From Arachis hypogaea (taxonomy: Eukaryota; Streptophyta; Magnoliopsida; Fabales; Fabaceae): a DNA stretch of 64,000 bases. The notes under the pieces are model-generated. The model did not search any database. It was not told the origin of the DNA and was given only the letters and a program-made list of their open reading frames with translations. This document shows, one piece after another, positions 33,591-46,001 of the stretch. How positions within the stretch are numbered: position 1 is the stretch's first letter; each line of letters begins with the position of its first letter. The position numbers and the translations under genes were made by a program. The stretch spans positions 103,137,837 to 103,201,836 of the forward strand of contig NC_092038.1 in the NCBI RefSeq assembly GCF_003086295.3, read 5' to 3'.

Positions 33591-34253
33591 CTATATTTTC
33601 TCTTGGTTATTTTCCTCTTCTTGCTTATGATGCTTAGTGTCTAACATTTCTTCCACCAGGCTTTCTATCATGTCCACTCTCAGGTAATCCTCTTGCTCAG
33701 GAGGGTATTGCATTGACTTGAAAACATTTATGACCATTTGCTCATTGTGTACTCTGAAGATCATCTCCCCCTTTTCCACATCGATAATAGCTCTTGCAGT
33801 TGCTAGAAACGGTCTTCCCAGGATGATTGAATTATTTCCTTCTTCTTCAGTGTCCAAGATCACAAAATCCACAGGGAAGATAAACTCTCCAACTTTTACT
33901 AATAGATTTTCCACAATTCCATTAGGTGTCTTGATTGATCTATCAGCCATGACTAGTGACATCCTAGTGGGTTTAAGTTCTTCTATCGCAAGCTTTTTCA
34001 TCATGGACAGGGGCATTAAGTTGATACTAGCTCCAATATCACAAAGAGCCTTGTCTAATGTTATTTTTCCTACAGTGCAGGCAACTACAAAACTCCCATG
34101 ATCTTTAAGCTTTGGTGGGATTCCCTTTTGAAGCACAACGCTACATTCTTCAGTGAGCAGCACAGTCTCCTTCTCCAGCCAACTTTTTTTCTTGTTGATA
34201 AGCTCTTTTAAGAACTTGGCATACAGAGGCATTTGCTCCAATGCCTCGGCCAA
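33591..34253 (-). pseudogene. Element A aspartic protease region
   Basis: The open 220 codons carry FAEALEQMPLYAKF-type text at the start, the active-site motif CDIGASINLMP near residue 78 and SIILGRPFLATARAIIDVE near 140. The frame stops at 33589 before the RT frame. The protease motif itself is unaltered. Confidence 0.82.
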
Positions 34254-34376
34254 GGGTATGTTGATCTCTAGCTTCTTAAAAGTCTCAAGAAATTTAGAAA
34301 AGTGTTGGTCCTTAGTCTCTTTGTGGAATCTTTAGGGATAAGGCAGTGGAGGTGTTAAGCTCTTCTCCACTTGATG

Positions 34377-36155
34377 TTATCTTGGATTTGGTTCTTCCAT
34401 GATCTGCTTTCCCTTCTTCATATTTTGTGGTCTATCTTCTTTTTCTTGAGGTTGATTCTGAGGGTGCTTGCTTGCTGTTGCATCTTCATCATTGGCTTTT
34501 TCTCCTTCAGCTTGTTTCTCGTCACCTTCCCTTGGTTTTTTGGTTGCTTCTTCATTTTTCACCAAGATCTTTCCACTTCTTAGTTGTATCGCTTTGCAGT
34601 CTTCTCTTGGATTAGGAATGGTGTCACTTGGTAGAGAGCTTGATGGTCTTTCAATGGTGATCTGTTTAGAGATTTGTCCAATTTGCCTTTCCATGTTCTT
34701 CAATGAAGCTTCCTGGTTCCTTGTCGTCATCTCTTGTTGCTTTATCCACTTTTCCATGAGGATCTCCAAATTAGTAATCCTCCAGAAATCTTGTGAAATT
34801 GGTTGGCTGTGGGCTGTTGAGGGTTGAGAGTAGGTATTTTGGTTAGTAGATTGGGTATTGGATGGGTGATGGTTGGAGTTGGGGTGGTTGTTTTGTGGTT
34901 TTCTGTATGTGTTTTGGTTGGAGGCTTGGTTGTTGTGGTTTGTGTTTTTCCAATTGTTTTGAATGGAGTTCCTCTGCCATGACTGTTGGTTTTGGTTGTG
35001 ATTGTCTCCCCACCTGAGATTTGGGTGATTTTTCCAAGAGGGATTGTAAGTGTCACCATAGACCTCATTTGTCCCAGAACTTTGGTTGTGCATGTATTGG
35101 ACTTGCTCTTGCTGTTGCTCCTCTTGAGTTTCTTCATTTTGCCCCCATGTGGTTGATGGTTGGCTTGTGTTGACTGCTGTAACTTGGAGACTATCAATCC
35201 TTTTGGCCATTTGCTCAAACTGTTGTTGAATTTGATGTTGCATTATTTTGTTCTGAGCTAGGATTGAATCCACTCCTTCCAACTCCATCACTCCTCTCCT
35301 TTGTGATGGTTGGCGTTGCCTTTGATGAGCAAAGAAATACTGGTTGTTAGCCACCATGTCAATAAGATTTTGGGCTTCCTCTGCAGTCTTCATGAGTTGT
35401 AAAGAGCCTCCAGCTGAATGATCAAGTGCTTCCTGGGATTTCAATGTTAAGCCTTCATAGAAATTCTGTAACTTATCCCACTCAGTGAACATTTCAGGTG
35501 GACATTTCCTGATCAGGGCCTTGTATCTCTCCTATGCCTCATAGATGGGTTCAGCCTCCATTTGTGTGAATGTTTGTACCTCAGTCTTCAGCCTAATAAT
35601 CCTTTGAGGTGGGTAGAATTTGGCAAGGAACTTGGTTACTAAATCATCCCAATTGTTGATGCTTTCTCTTGGGAAAGACTCCAACCATTGGGTAGCTTTA
35701 TCTCTGAGAGAAAATGGAAAGAGCAGTAGCTTGTAGCTATCGGGATGCACTCCATTAGTTTTGACAGTGTCACAAATCCTCAGGAAAATAGACAAGTGTT
35801 GATTGGGGTCTTCAAGTGGTCCTCCTCCATATGAGAAATTATTTTGAACTAAAGTAATGAGTTGTGGCTTTAGTTCAAAATTATTTGCATTAACATTTGG
35901 AGTTAGAATGCTGCTTCCACAATGCCTTGGATTCGCAAATGTATAGGAGGCCAAAACTCTCCTCTATGGAGGATTGTTGTTGTCATTGGCTGCTCCCCCT
36001 GGTGGATTGGTTGAATGTTCCTCCATATCTTGAAATTCTTCTTCTGACTCCTCCTCTCCAACAATGTTTTTCCCTCTTTCAGCTCTTCTTAATCTTCTGA
36101 AGGTTCGTTCATCTAGTTCATGAAAGGTGGGTGTAGCTCTTCTTGTATCTGTCAT
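34377..36155 (-). pseudogene. Element A gag, in three frames separated by stops
   Basis: The likely start is the Met-Thr-Asp-Thr-Arg at 36155. The N-terminal part stops at about 35964. The Gag core (35954-35532) has NNFELKPQLITLVQ, LLLFPFSLRDKATQWLESFP and KFYPPQRIIRLK. A TAG near 35531 ends it. The distal part (35492-34377) has the AGGSLQLMKTAEEAQNLIDM block, a Gln/Asn-rich stretch and the block ERPSSSLPSDTIPNPREDCKA. Overlapping frames at 34742-35218 and 34843-35037 are shadows of the Gln/Asn-rich stretch. Confidence 0.82.
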
Positions 36156-36334
36156 ACAAGCAAGACACCAGAAACACAAAGAAAACCGTGACACTTCAAT
36201 CTATTGCTAGAGTGAAGTTTTAGCTTAAGCAAAAACTCAAACAGTTAGTGGGTTAGTTGGAAATTAGAGAAAGAGAAAAGAAAAAAATGCTTGATCTAGA
36301 TCTCCACTTCACTTAATCATTGTCAATCTATTTC
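36156..36334 (-). other. A leader between PBS and gag
   Basis: This short untranslated leader has no further motif that I recognise. Confidence 0.6.
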
Positions 36335-36354
36335 AATCCCCAGCAACGGTGCCA
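36335..36354 (-). other. Primer-binding site of A (tRNA-Asp type, altered)
   Basis: The minus strand reads TGGCACCGTTGCTGGGGATT, differing from the tRNA-Asp complement at two CpG positions. Confidence 0.82.
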
Positions 36355-36360
36355 AAAACT

Positions 36361-38410
36361 TGATGTGTGGAAAACGATCCAACAAAAAATTCACCGGCAA
36401 GTGTACCGGGTCGCATCAAGTAATAATAACTCACATGAGTGAGGTCGATCCCACAGGGATTGAAGGATTGAGCAATTTTAGTTTAGTGATTGATTTAGTC
36501 AAGCGAATCAAGTATTGGTTGAGTGATTTATGATTGACAGAAGCTAAATTGCTTGAAATGTAAAGGGGGAAGGGAAAATTGCAGTAAATTAAAGAGCAAG
36601 AAAGTAAAAGAGCTGAATCTTAAGGTGCAAGTAATGTAAATTACAGAAACTTAAAATGCAAGAAATCTAAATTGCTTGAATCTTAAATGGGTCAGGGATG
36701 TGGGATTGCAGGAATTAATCAAGGAAAAATAAATTGCAACAAGTAGAAGAGTAGAGGATTGATTCAATGGAACTAGATCTTAACAGAAAAGTAAAAATGC
36801 CTTGAAGAGTAAACAGAGAAATACTGGTGCTTAATTTGCAGCAAAACAAGTGCTTAAGTTGCAGCAATTAAAAATTAGGTTCAAGATCTCAGGAGTAGAA
36901 GAGACTAGATAACAAGTCTAGATCTCAAACCCTTCCTTGATCCAACAAGAACAGTTGGAGCGTAAAGAAGAAAAGTGAATTGCAGAATTAAAGAGAAGAT
37001 GAAGCAGTATGTGAATTTCAATTATGCAGAAAAAGTAAACAAGAGATCTCAAGGTGAGATTGAAACAGAATTTCTTCAATTCTCTACCCAAGATTCAAAG
37101 CAAGAAAAGTAAAAAGTGCTCAAGCAAGAACAAGGAAGAAGAGAGATCAATTCTCCTTCCCAATTCTCTAAGATCTCACTTCCAAACTCTCAAAATAAAA
37201 TTCAAAATGAAGTCTCAAAATGTAAAAGTTCAAAAGTCAAAAATAAGGTCCTGATTACATCAAACTAGCTCCTATTTATACACTTTCTATTCTTGGATTT
37301 TGGAATTTGGATGGGCTTTTGATTTGGTGAAGAAATGAATTACATTGGATTTTTAATCCAATTTTCAGCCCATGAGGAAATTGGCTCCAGGAGGCTGCTC
37401 TGCTCTTGTAGAGAGCAGAGCAGTGAAATCTTGTGTGAGGCCTTGTGCGCGCGTGCTGAGTGTGGGAGCATCAGGATGCTGCCATGCCCTTGCGGAGAGC
37501 AGGGCAGTGATGCCAAGTGTGCTGCCAGTGCGCGTCATGGTGCGTCTTGGCCGTGTCAATTGCTCCTGCCCATGCGTGCTTGCTTGTGCCATGCTAAGGA
37601 ACGCTGCTCTGCTCTCCTTGTGGGCAGCGCAGCATGGCAACCAGGTGGTCCTTGGTTCGAAACTTGGTGGAGGCACATGCTGCCCCTTTTTCCTTGGTTT
37701 TCTTGGCACCAAAGTGGCGCTAGTCCTTTGCTTTTTCCTAGTGTTGTGTTCGATCCTTGGAGGTTGAAAACAAGCCAATTTTGGCTTGTTTTTCTTGTAT
37801 TTGAGCGCTACTTCCTCCCCCTCTTGTCCTTGGGTTCGAAACCTATGGGTGACACTAGGAGAGCAATTTCCTTTGAATTTTTCTTGGATGAAGCCCGATA
37901 ATGCTCTTGAGGAGGGCAGGGCAGAATTTTTGCTTCCTTTGGCCCTTGGCATAGAATTGTGCTCTGCTCTTATGGAGGGCAGGGCAGTGATGTTTTGGAA
38001 GCTTGGTTTATTATGCTGCTCTCTTGGAGAGCAGTGTGCTCTTGTGGAGAGCAGTGTTGCTTCCTCCTTCATTGTTGCGCCACACTTCTCCTTCTTTCAC
38101 CACACCATTTTCTTCCGTTGGCCACACTTCTTAAGCCACGTTTTTCTTCTTTTCTTCTTTTCTTCACCTATAAGAAATCAAAACAACCAATCAAAGTTTC
38201 TCCAAATTCACAAGGTTTATAATTCGTTAAAATTCAATTAATTTTAGCTCAAATCCCATGATTTAGCATCAATTTAATGGTGGTTGTTTGATTTAAAGAA
38301 GTCATGCATTTTCATTCCAAATTACTTACTTAGGATGCAAGAAAGTGTATAAAGACTAGTAAAACAAGTGAAATTAGCTTGAAAAATGGGTATATGATGA
38401 CTTGTCATCA
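36361..38410 (-). repeat. Element A 5' LTR (right)
   Basis: This 2,050-bp copy is uninterrupted and therefore shows the B target site (AAACAACCAATC at 38180-38192). The TATA box on the minus strand lies near 37271-37280 and the CTGCTCT hairpin cluster near 37385-38065. Open frames within it (37335-37901, 37365-38072 and others) are repeat-derived and are not called. Confidence 0.94.
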
Positions 38411-38415
38411 CTACT

Positions 38416-38632
38416 CAATACCTGCTTAATACCCTTGCTAACTTAAGCATCGGAGTCCCTTGCAGGTACCCCCCACCCTCCGGGGACGAAGGATCAGCAT
38501 CATCAGCAAGTCCAACGAGTCGGACACAGCGACTCCGATCACCATCATCAAGATCGGATTCCGCAGCTCCGACCAGCACAAAAGATCTCATCCGAGATCG
38601 ACCTCTAGTTTCAAGTAACCCTTGAAACAGGT
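38416..38632 (+). mobile_element. LTR fragment, family F (second part, to LTR end)
   Basis: This continues the F LTR after element A. It ends GTTTCAAGTAACCCTTGAAACA, which matches in form the J LTR terminus (GTTTCAGGTAACCCTCGGAACA on the minus strand). Confidence 0.75.
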
Positions 38633-38955
38633 ATTAAGCAGGTTTTTAGTAGAATCAGAGTATGAGTTATACCTGTGTGCTCCAGTGTATTTATAATAGT
38701 GTGGAGTGACCTTTTTGGAGATAAGATAGTTATTTTATCTTATCTTTAAGTGAAGTCATCTTATCTTTAGGGGAACCTCCTTTATCCTTTTAGGCTTGGG
38801 CTGCCTTTAGATTTGGGTCGTGTTCCTCCATTGGGGCCCTCTTGGGCCTCTTTAGCAGTTTGGGCCGAACTCTTTTGAGAAGAGGTCGGGTAGTTCTGAC
38901 CTGAAGAGGTCGGTTGACTCAGCCCCGATCGGACAGCTCGACCCAGGGTATGAAA
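38633..38955 (-). mobile_element. Inverted, truncated F-type LTR
   Basis: Reverse-complement match to 110-451 and the first bases after 38416, with the GATA inverted repeat (38718-38748) and TATA box (38689-38699) pointing to the minus strand. It begins at the exact end of the + strand F LTR and ends at the env-like ORF of D, so both borders are truncations or insertion points. Confidence 0.75.
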
Positions 38956-39121
38956 CAAAACCAACCTTTGGGATGATTTCCCTCTCACTCACCCAACCAT
39001 AAAATTGGTTTTGGTTGAATGAGGAGAGGAACTTGTACTCATTGAAGGTTCAGCTTGAGGATCTAGAAGTTGATTTCTTGGTTTTTCCTTTCTTTGATGC
39101 TGCGGTTTTTGGTGGTGCCAT
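38956..39121 (-). pseudogene. Start of element D env-like ORF, truncated
   Basis: ATG at 39121 gives MAPPKTAASKKGKTKKSTSR, the same kind of short basic start as the B and C ORFs, then a stop after about 23 codons. The rest is missing because the inverted F LTR begins at 38955. Confidence 0.6.
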
Positions 39122-39202
39122 TAGGTTAAGAGAGGGTGTTTGAAGATTAAAAAAAATAGGGGGAATGTTGCAAGAGAACGCAAGCAAAACACAATTTTGC
39201 TC

Positions 39203-39238
39203 CAACACCAAACTTAGAACTTGATTGTCCCAATCAAG
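39203..39238 (-). promoter_or_regulatory. Hairpin plus AAGTTTGGTGTTG module before the D env-like ORF
   Basis: The minus strand has CTTGATTGGGACAATCAAG (8-bp stem, GGA loop) and then TTCTAAGTTTGGTGTTG, about 80 bp before the ATG. The stem sequence is quite different from B and C but fully paired. Confidence 0.65.
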
Positions 39239-40227
39239 AAAAGGGAAAGAAACAGGGAAAGAGAAAAGAGATGAGAAGAAGGAAGGAATTGTGTGGGTTA
39301 TTTTGTGTGTGAATTTGGGTTTGAAGTGGGAGGAGAGGTGGGAAAGTAAGGGGCTTTTATAGGGGGTGGAAAGCGTGGTCTGAATGGTGGGAAGTCAAGT
39401 AATTCAATATTTTCCCACTTGGGGAGTGGCGCCTAGCATGGGAAGAGGCGCCAATCCTTATCCAACTTTGCTTCCTACATGTGTTGAGTTCCAAAGTGCA
39501 AGTACACTTTGACTTCTTTGCTTAATGGGCTATCAATCATGTGGGCCCATTTCTCTCTCCTAAAAATAAAACCAAAACCCCATCAGTAATGACAAAAGAA
39601 TCCTTCATATTCCTTTCTAATATGAGTGAATGAATTTGCAACTGATGAGTGTTCCTTGGGACACCAAACTTAATCTTATTGCATCATAATAAATTAGGTT
39701 TATCATTGGATTTTTAATGTGTTCATAAGGGTAAAATAATTCCAATCTTTTCATATCCTTTTGCTCTTAACCTCTTCTGAACACAATTAAACCACATTCA
39801 TGTTCTCACCAATATATTAAATGCCTTCAAATTGAGTAGTATTGGGCTTGCTTAGGCGATCTTTGTGTGGTGGTGGCCACACCAAACTTAATCTCTGGGC
39901 TTACACTTCAAAATTAATTTATCCAAATGGTTGTAAGCCTAGATTAAGTGGGTAAGTGGCCACACCAAACTTAGCTTTTTAGCTAGTTCTCAACCCAATC
40001 ACTCATCATTAGTAAATGTATTAATCAAATTGCATTTCCAGGATAGAATAAAATAGAATGTAAGGGTCTTCTAACTACCAAAACTAACATTAGACTTCCT
40101 AATCTACCATTTACAATCTACTTCTAGAAGGCAATAAAACACAATTATTAAACTGAAACTTAAACTACCTAAATCGACAATTTTAAGCTACTTCTAAGAA
40201 AGCAATAATTCAAAAGGATATAAAGTG
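39239..40227 (-). other. D spacer between env-like start and pol
   Basis: AT-rich, no coding frame. It holds ACACCAAACTTA words near 39660, 39880 and 39962. A pair GGCGCCTAGC / GAGGCGCCAA near 39427-39450 is the only GC-rich feature. Confidence 0.55.
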
Positions 40228-40271
40228 TTGGGGTGCCTCCCAACTAGCACTTTTTTACTGCACTAGCTTGA
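40228..40271 (-). ncRNA. Post-pol stem-loop of D (TTGGGAGGCACCCCAA)
   Basis: It begins 13 nt after the integrase stop. The arms are preserved while the loop and the flanking CATTAAAGAAGCGC box have changed. Confidence 0.5.
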
Positions 40272-40284
40272 CACTCCTCCATCT

Positions 40285-41394
40285 TTAGTTAAGCTTGTAG
40301 CTCACTCTCTGCTCCTCCAAAGAGCCTCCCAAGTAATGTTTGAGCCTATGGCCATTAACAGTGAAAGTTCTCTGAGTTTTGTCCTCCATGAGCTCTACAT
40401 GACCATATGGGGATGCCTTAAGCACAGTAAAAGGTCCTGACCATCGAGACTTAAGTTTCCCTGGGAAGAATTTGAGTCTTGAGTTGAATAGTAGTACTTT
40501 TTGACCTTTCTCAAACTCTTTCTTTGCTATCTTTTGATCATGCCATCTCTTAACTTTTTCCTTGTAGATTTTGGCATTTTCATATGCTTGAGATCTAAGC
40601 TCTTCCAATTCTCGCAACTGCAAGATCCTTTTCTCCCCAGCAGTAGTACCATCAAAATTTAGTAGCTTGAGTGCCCAAAAGGGTTTATGTTCATGCTCAA
40701 GGGGTAGATGACATACCTTTCCGTACACCAAGTGATATGGGGTCATACCTATTGGTGTTGAAGGCTGTCCTATATGCCCAAAGAGCGTCATCTAGCCTCT
40801 TCGACCAGTCCTTTCTTGAAGCTCCCACAGTTTTCTCTAGGATCCTTTTTAACTCTCTATTTGATTTCCTAACCTGCCTGCTTGTCTGAGGGTGATAAGG
40901 TGTTGCAACCTTATGCTTCACTCCATATCTCAAAAGTAAGGTCTCCAATGGTCTGTTGCAGAAGTGTGTCCCTCCATCACTAATGAGGGCTCTAGGAAAT
41001 CCAAACCGGCTGAAGATGTTTCTCCTAAGGAAGCTCATGACCACCCTATTGTCATCTGTTGGGGTTGCAATAGCCTCCACTCACTTAGAGACATAGTCCA
41101 CTGCCACTAGAATGTACTTATTTGCATATGAGGTGGGGAATGGACCCATGAAGTCAATTCCCATACGTCAAATAGTTCAAGTTTTAGTATGAATTATTAT
41201 GGCATCTCATTTTTCTTGGGTAGGTTCCCAGCTCTTTAGCATTCATTACACCTTGACACCAATTCCTTAGAATCCTTGAATATTGTTGGCCAATAGAATC
41301 CGCATTGGAGCACCTTTGCCGCTATTATTTCTCCACTAAAGTGGCCACCATATGCAGATCCGTGGCATTGCCACAATACCTTTTGCCATTCTTC
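40285..41394 (-). pseudogene. Element D integrase, broken
   Basis: The zinc region (about 41394-41200) is recognisable (HCHGSAYGGHF, FYWPTIF) but has stops and shifts. The core frame 41080-40697 contains [20 protein letters not shown] and [13 protein letters not shown] shift near 40740 moves to 40791-40285, which carries [16 protein letters not shown] and [20 protein letters not shown]. It is non-functional. Confidence 0.8.
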
Positions 41395-42985
41395 TTATGA
41401 AATACATCTCCTCAAGATCCCATCAACACTCTTCTTGAACAAGTAAGGTTCATCCCAGATGTAGTGTTTAGAATCATTGATCAGTTTCCTCTTCATGTGC
41501 TTGTTGATGTTGGTGGGCAACTCCCCAATGGCCTTGAAGTTAGCTATGTCTGCAAACCAAGGGGCTACTTGGATCATCATCAACTGCTCATCAGGGAAGC
41601 TCTCATTCACTGCAAATTGGTATGTCTCTTCTTCTCCTTGTGGGATCCTTGAGAGGTGGTCAGCCACTTTGTTCTCTGCTCCACTCCTATCTTTAATTTC
41701 AATGTCAAACTCTTGGAGTAGTAGGATCCATCTTATTAGTCTGGGCTTGGATTCTTGTTTGGTAAGCAAGTACCTGAGGGCTGCATGATCAGTAAACATA
41801 GTAACTTTAGAGCCAATAAGATATGATCTAAACTTATCAAAAGCAAAGACTATAGCTAAAAGTTCCTTCTCTGTAGTGGTGTAGTTCCTTTGATTCTCAT
41901 TAAGGACCTTGCTAGCATAGTAAATAACATGCACTAGCTTCTCTTTCCTTTGTCCCAGAACAACACCAATAGCAAAGTCAGATGCATCACACATTAATTC
42001 AAAGGGTAAATCCCAGCTAAGTGGTGCTATAATAGGTGTAGAGGAAAGTCTATTTTTAAGTTCATCAAAGGATAACATACACTCTCTATCAAAGACAAAG
42101 GGAGTATTTGAGACAAGTAAGTTGCTAAGGGTTTTGCAATCTTTGAAAAATCTTTATAAACCTCCTATAGAATCCAGCATGTCCCAAAAAGCTTTTGATT
42201 GCCTTGACATTGCAAGGTGGAGGCAACTTCTCAATTACTTCCACCTTCACCTTGTCCACTTCTATGCCACTTTTAGAGATCTTATGACCAAGAACCACCC
42301 CTTCAGTCACCATAAAGTGGCACTTCTCCCAGTTTAAAACCAGGTTGGTTTCTTGGCATCTCCTTAGCACCATGGCAAGATGACATAGGCACTCAGAATA
42401 TGAATCCCCAAACACAGAGAAGTCATCCATAAACACTTCTATGAACTTTTCAATCATGTCTGAGAAGATGGAGAGCATGCACCTTTGGAATGTTGCAGGT
42501 GTATTGCACAATCCAAATGGTATTCTCCTATAAGCAAAGACTCCGTAGGGACAAGTTAATGAAGTTTTCTCCTGGTCCTTGGGGTCTATAACTATTTGGT
42601 TGTAGCCCGAATAACTGTCTAGAAAGCAGTAGTATTCATGTCTGGCCAATCTTTCAAGCATCTGATCCATGAATGGTAAGGGGAAGTGATCCTTCCTGGT
42701 GGCCTCATTAAGCTTCCTGTAGTCAATACACATGCGCCAGCCAGTCACTGTTCTTGTTGGTATCAATTCATTCTTCTCATTTGGTACAACAGTGACCCCT
42801 CCTTTCTTAGGAACTACTTGCACAGGGCTTACCCAAGGGCTATCTGAGATGGGGTAAATCACCCCTGCTTGCCACAACTTCAACACTTTTTTTTGGACCA
42901 CTTCATTCATGGTTAGATTCTGCCTTCTTTGTTGTTGTCTTGAGCGCTTAGCACATTTTTCAAGTAGAATTTTGTGCAGGCACAT
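41395..42985 (-). pseudogene. Element D reverse transcriptase and RNase H
   Basis: RT (42985-42125) carries CIDYRKLNEATRKDHFPLPF, FGLCNTPATFQRCM and FMDDFSVFG, then a shift near 42130. RNase H (42078-41395) carries [38 protein letters not shown] and [11 protein letters not shown]. Catalytic residues appear kept although the frame is broken. Confidence 0.82.
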
Positions 42986-43039
42986 TGAAGGACTGATTCC
43001 TTTTAAGTCTGCAAGTGTCCAGCCTATAGCATCCTTGTG

Positions 43040-44442
43040 TTATTTTAACACTTGGATAAGCTCCTCTTCTTGCTCCTTACTCAAGCTTGAATTGATGATT
43101 ATTGGGTAAGTGTTATTGTCACCCAAATATTCATATTTCAAACTTGGTGGTAAGGTCTTTAGCTCTAGTTTTGGTGCCTCTACCTCCTCGTTATTCTTGT
43201 GGTTCAGCATGATTGAATTCTCCATGGTTCATTATTGTGGCTCTTCACTTGATGCTTGTTGCTCTAGCTCCTCAGTTCCTTCACATTGTTCTTTTTCCAA
43301 AATCCCTTGAACTATCTGTTCTATGGTGTCATCCATCATGCATTCTCCTATGGGTTCCTTGGGGTAACTCATTGCCTTAAAGACTTTGAAGACCATCTTC
43401 TCTTCATGCAATCTTAAGACTAGTTCCCCTTTTTGCACATCAATGATGGCTCCAGCAGTAGCCAGAAATGGCCTTCGAGGATGATTGATGTGTTAGCTTC
43501 TTCTTCCATATCCAGCACAACAAAGTTAGCTGGGAAAATGAATTCTCCTACCTTCACCAACAAGTCTTCCACTACCACAGGTGGAAACTTAAATGTTCTG
43601 TCGGCCAATTAGAGTGCCATTCTTCTTGGCTTGGCTTCCTCAATCTTCACCCTCCTCATCATGGTTAGGGACATTAGGTTGATGCTAGCTCCCACATCAC
43701 ACAAGGCTTTCTCAATATTGATATCCCATATGATGCAGGGGATTTGGAAACACCCTGAGTCTTTCATTTTCTGAGGGAGCTTCTTTTGTATGATTGTACT
43801 ATACTCCTCAGTTAGTATTATGGTCTCCTTTTCTTCCCAATTTCTTTTTCTTGTCATGAGTTCCTTCAAAAATTTGGCATAAAGCGGCATTTGCTCCAAT
43901 GCTTCAGCAAATGGTATGTTGATTTGGAATTTTTTGAAGATCTCTAAGAATCTAGAGAACTGGCCATCCTTCCCATCTTTTCTCAGCCTCTGAGGATGTG
44001 GTGCCTTTGGTACATAAGGCTTCAAGATTGGCTTTGGAGAGGATAGGGCAGGGATCTCTTCTTTATTGTTGTTTCCATTCTTCTCTATAGCTTCTTCTTC
44101 ATGGTTACCCTGGCTCGGGGTTGCTTCTTCTACAACTTTCCCGCTTTTAAGTGTGATGGCCTTGCACTCCCCTCTTGGGTTAGCCATGGTATCATTGAGA
44201 AACGTATGTATGGGCATTGGGATTTGCTTGGATAATATCCCTACTTGTGCTTCCAGCTTTGAGATTGCGCCGCCTTGATTCTTCAGATTTGATTTGTATT
44301 CTTCTTGATTGGTGTCTATCTTTCTTTCAGCCTGTGTTTGTCTCTCCAAGAGGGTGGAGATGCCTCCTGTAAGCTGTGATGATAGTTGTGCTATTGCAGC
44401 CTCTACTCTCTCAAAGTTGCTCTTGATTTCACATGGTTGCAT
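43040..44442 (-). pseudogene. Element D gag C-terminus and protease
   Basis: The frame 44442-43609 covers the Gag distal part and the protease start (CDVGASINLMS near its end) and is closed by a stop where relatives read through. The remaining protease is in 43608-43420 (a shift destroys the usual LGRPFLAT text) and 43438-43232; the linker to RT is 43225-43040. Confidence 0.78.
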
Positions 44443-44508
44443 GGTTGAGGTTGATGTGTCTTGATGGTGGTTATTGTGTGTTTGCTGGGTGGAATGGTAT
44501 GATGTATT

Positions 44509-45735
44509 TTATGAATTATGGTAGGGTCTATTATTGCCTGATTGATGGTTGGAGTTGTGAGTGTTGTATTGGTTGGATGGGTAAGATTTATTATGATCTT
44601 GGTTGTGGCTTTGTTGGTTCCCCCACCCAAAATTTGGGTGGTTCTTCCAACCTGGCTTGTATGTCTTGGAGTTGGGATCATACGGTGGTCTATAATTGTT
44701 CACATAGTTAGTTTACTCCCGCTCACATTCAACTTCTGGTGCATTTCCTTCTTGTTGAGGGGCTTGGGCTTGAATAGCTGAGACTTGATTGTTCTCCATC
44801 TTCTTGGTCAAGGCTGCTAGTTATGCAGTGATCACTTTGTTTTGGGCTAATAAGGCATCCATTGAATTGAGCTCTATTACTCATCTCCTTTGAGCTCTAT
44901 CTGAACCATAAAAATACTCATTTTCAGCCACAGTTTCAATGATGTCTATGGCTTCTTCAATGGTCTTCTTCTTATTGAGTGATCCTCATGAAGAATGATC
45001 TACTACTTGCTTTGACTCATATGACAGCCCTTCATAGAAGATGTGTAGTTGCACCCACTCATTGAACATATCCGGTGGCCATTTCCTTGTCAAATCTCTG
45101 AACCTCTGCCAGGCCTCATCGAGTGTTTCACCATCTTGTGGTCTGAAAGTTTGTACCTCAGCTCTTAGCCTGTTGACTCTCTGTGGATGGTAAAATCTTG
45201 CTAAAAATTTGTTTACAATATCATCCCATGTGGTTAAGCTCTCCTTAGAAAATGCTTCCAACCACTTTACTGCCTTATCTCTGAGTGAGAAAGGGAACAA
45301 AAGTAGCTTGTAGGTGTCAGGATGTACACCATTGGACTTTACAATATCACAGATCCTCAAGAATGTAGCAAGATGTTGGTTTGGGTCCTCCTGGGCACCT
45401 TCTCTATACGAACAGTTATTCTGGACAAGTGTGATGAGTTGAGGTTTCAACTCAAAGTTGTTGGCATGGAGTGTTGGTTTCAGGATGCTGCTGCCATAGT
45501 TTCCTGGATTTGGGTTGATGTAGGAGCCTAAGACTCTCCTCTCTTGCCCAACATGATTGCCAGCATCTCCTCCAACATTGTCCTGCACTTCGTCATCCGT
45601 GTTGGTTCTTAGATCTTCCTCTATTAGTTCCTCTCCAACTATGCCTTTGCCTCTAGCCTCCCTTCTCAGTCTAAGGAAGGTCCTCTCAGGTTCGCTATCA
45701 AAAGAGGATGAAGTTTCTCCCCTTCCACCTGTCAT
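44509..45735 (-). pseudogene. Element D gag N-terminal and core part
   Basis: The likely Met is at 45735 (MTGGRGETSSSF); the upstream in-frame 14 codons are leader. The Gag core reads NNFELKPQLITLVQNNCSYR, LLLFPFSLRDKAVKWLEAFS and FYHPQRVNRLR. A TGA at about 44988 replaces the Gly in a conserved DHSAGGS-like motif. Several more stops follow to 44703. The frame 44703-44509 has PGWKNHPNFGWG, shared with other Gags. Confidence 0.8.
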
Positions 45736-46001
45736 ACATTCAACAAACAGCAAATAGAAGAGAAGTGAAAGAATCACCTTAGTTAATATTAGTGGTTAAC
45801 TTGGTTGATGCAATTAATCAAACAGTTAGAAGAATGGAAATATGGACAATGGATAACTAAAATGACCCCAGCAAAAAGGCAGAAATCAGAATGGAAGAAG
45901 AAATTAAAGAACAATAATAATAAAAAATACGAAAATTAACAAGGTAATAAAAATGCTTAATCTAGCTCTCCAATCAATTTAATCATTGACAAATTCAAAC
46001 C

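Larger units (their letters stand above)
452..38410 (-). mobile_element. Element A: Athila-type Ty3/gypsy retrotransposon, minus strand, split by B
   Basis: The two ends are TG and CA, and CTACT flanks both sides (447-451 and 38411-38415). The left LTR is 452-2281 plus 28826-29048 (2,053 bp) and the right LTR is 36361-38410 (2,050 bp). By hand tally they differ at roughly 45-50 positions. The primer-binding site lies beside the right LTR, so the element reads on the minus strand: gag 36155, then protease, RT, RNase H, and integrase ending at 30628. Stops and a frameshift make it inactive. No env-like ORF was found between integrase and the left LTR. Element B, which itself contains C, sits in the left LTR. 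Confidence 0.93.
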
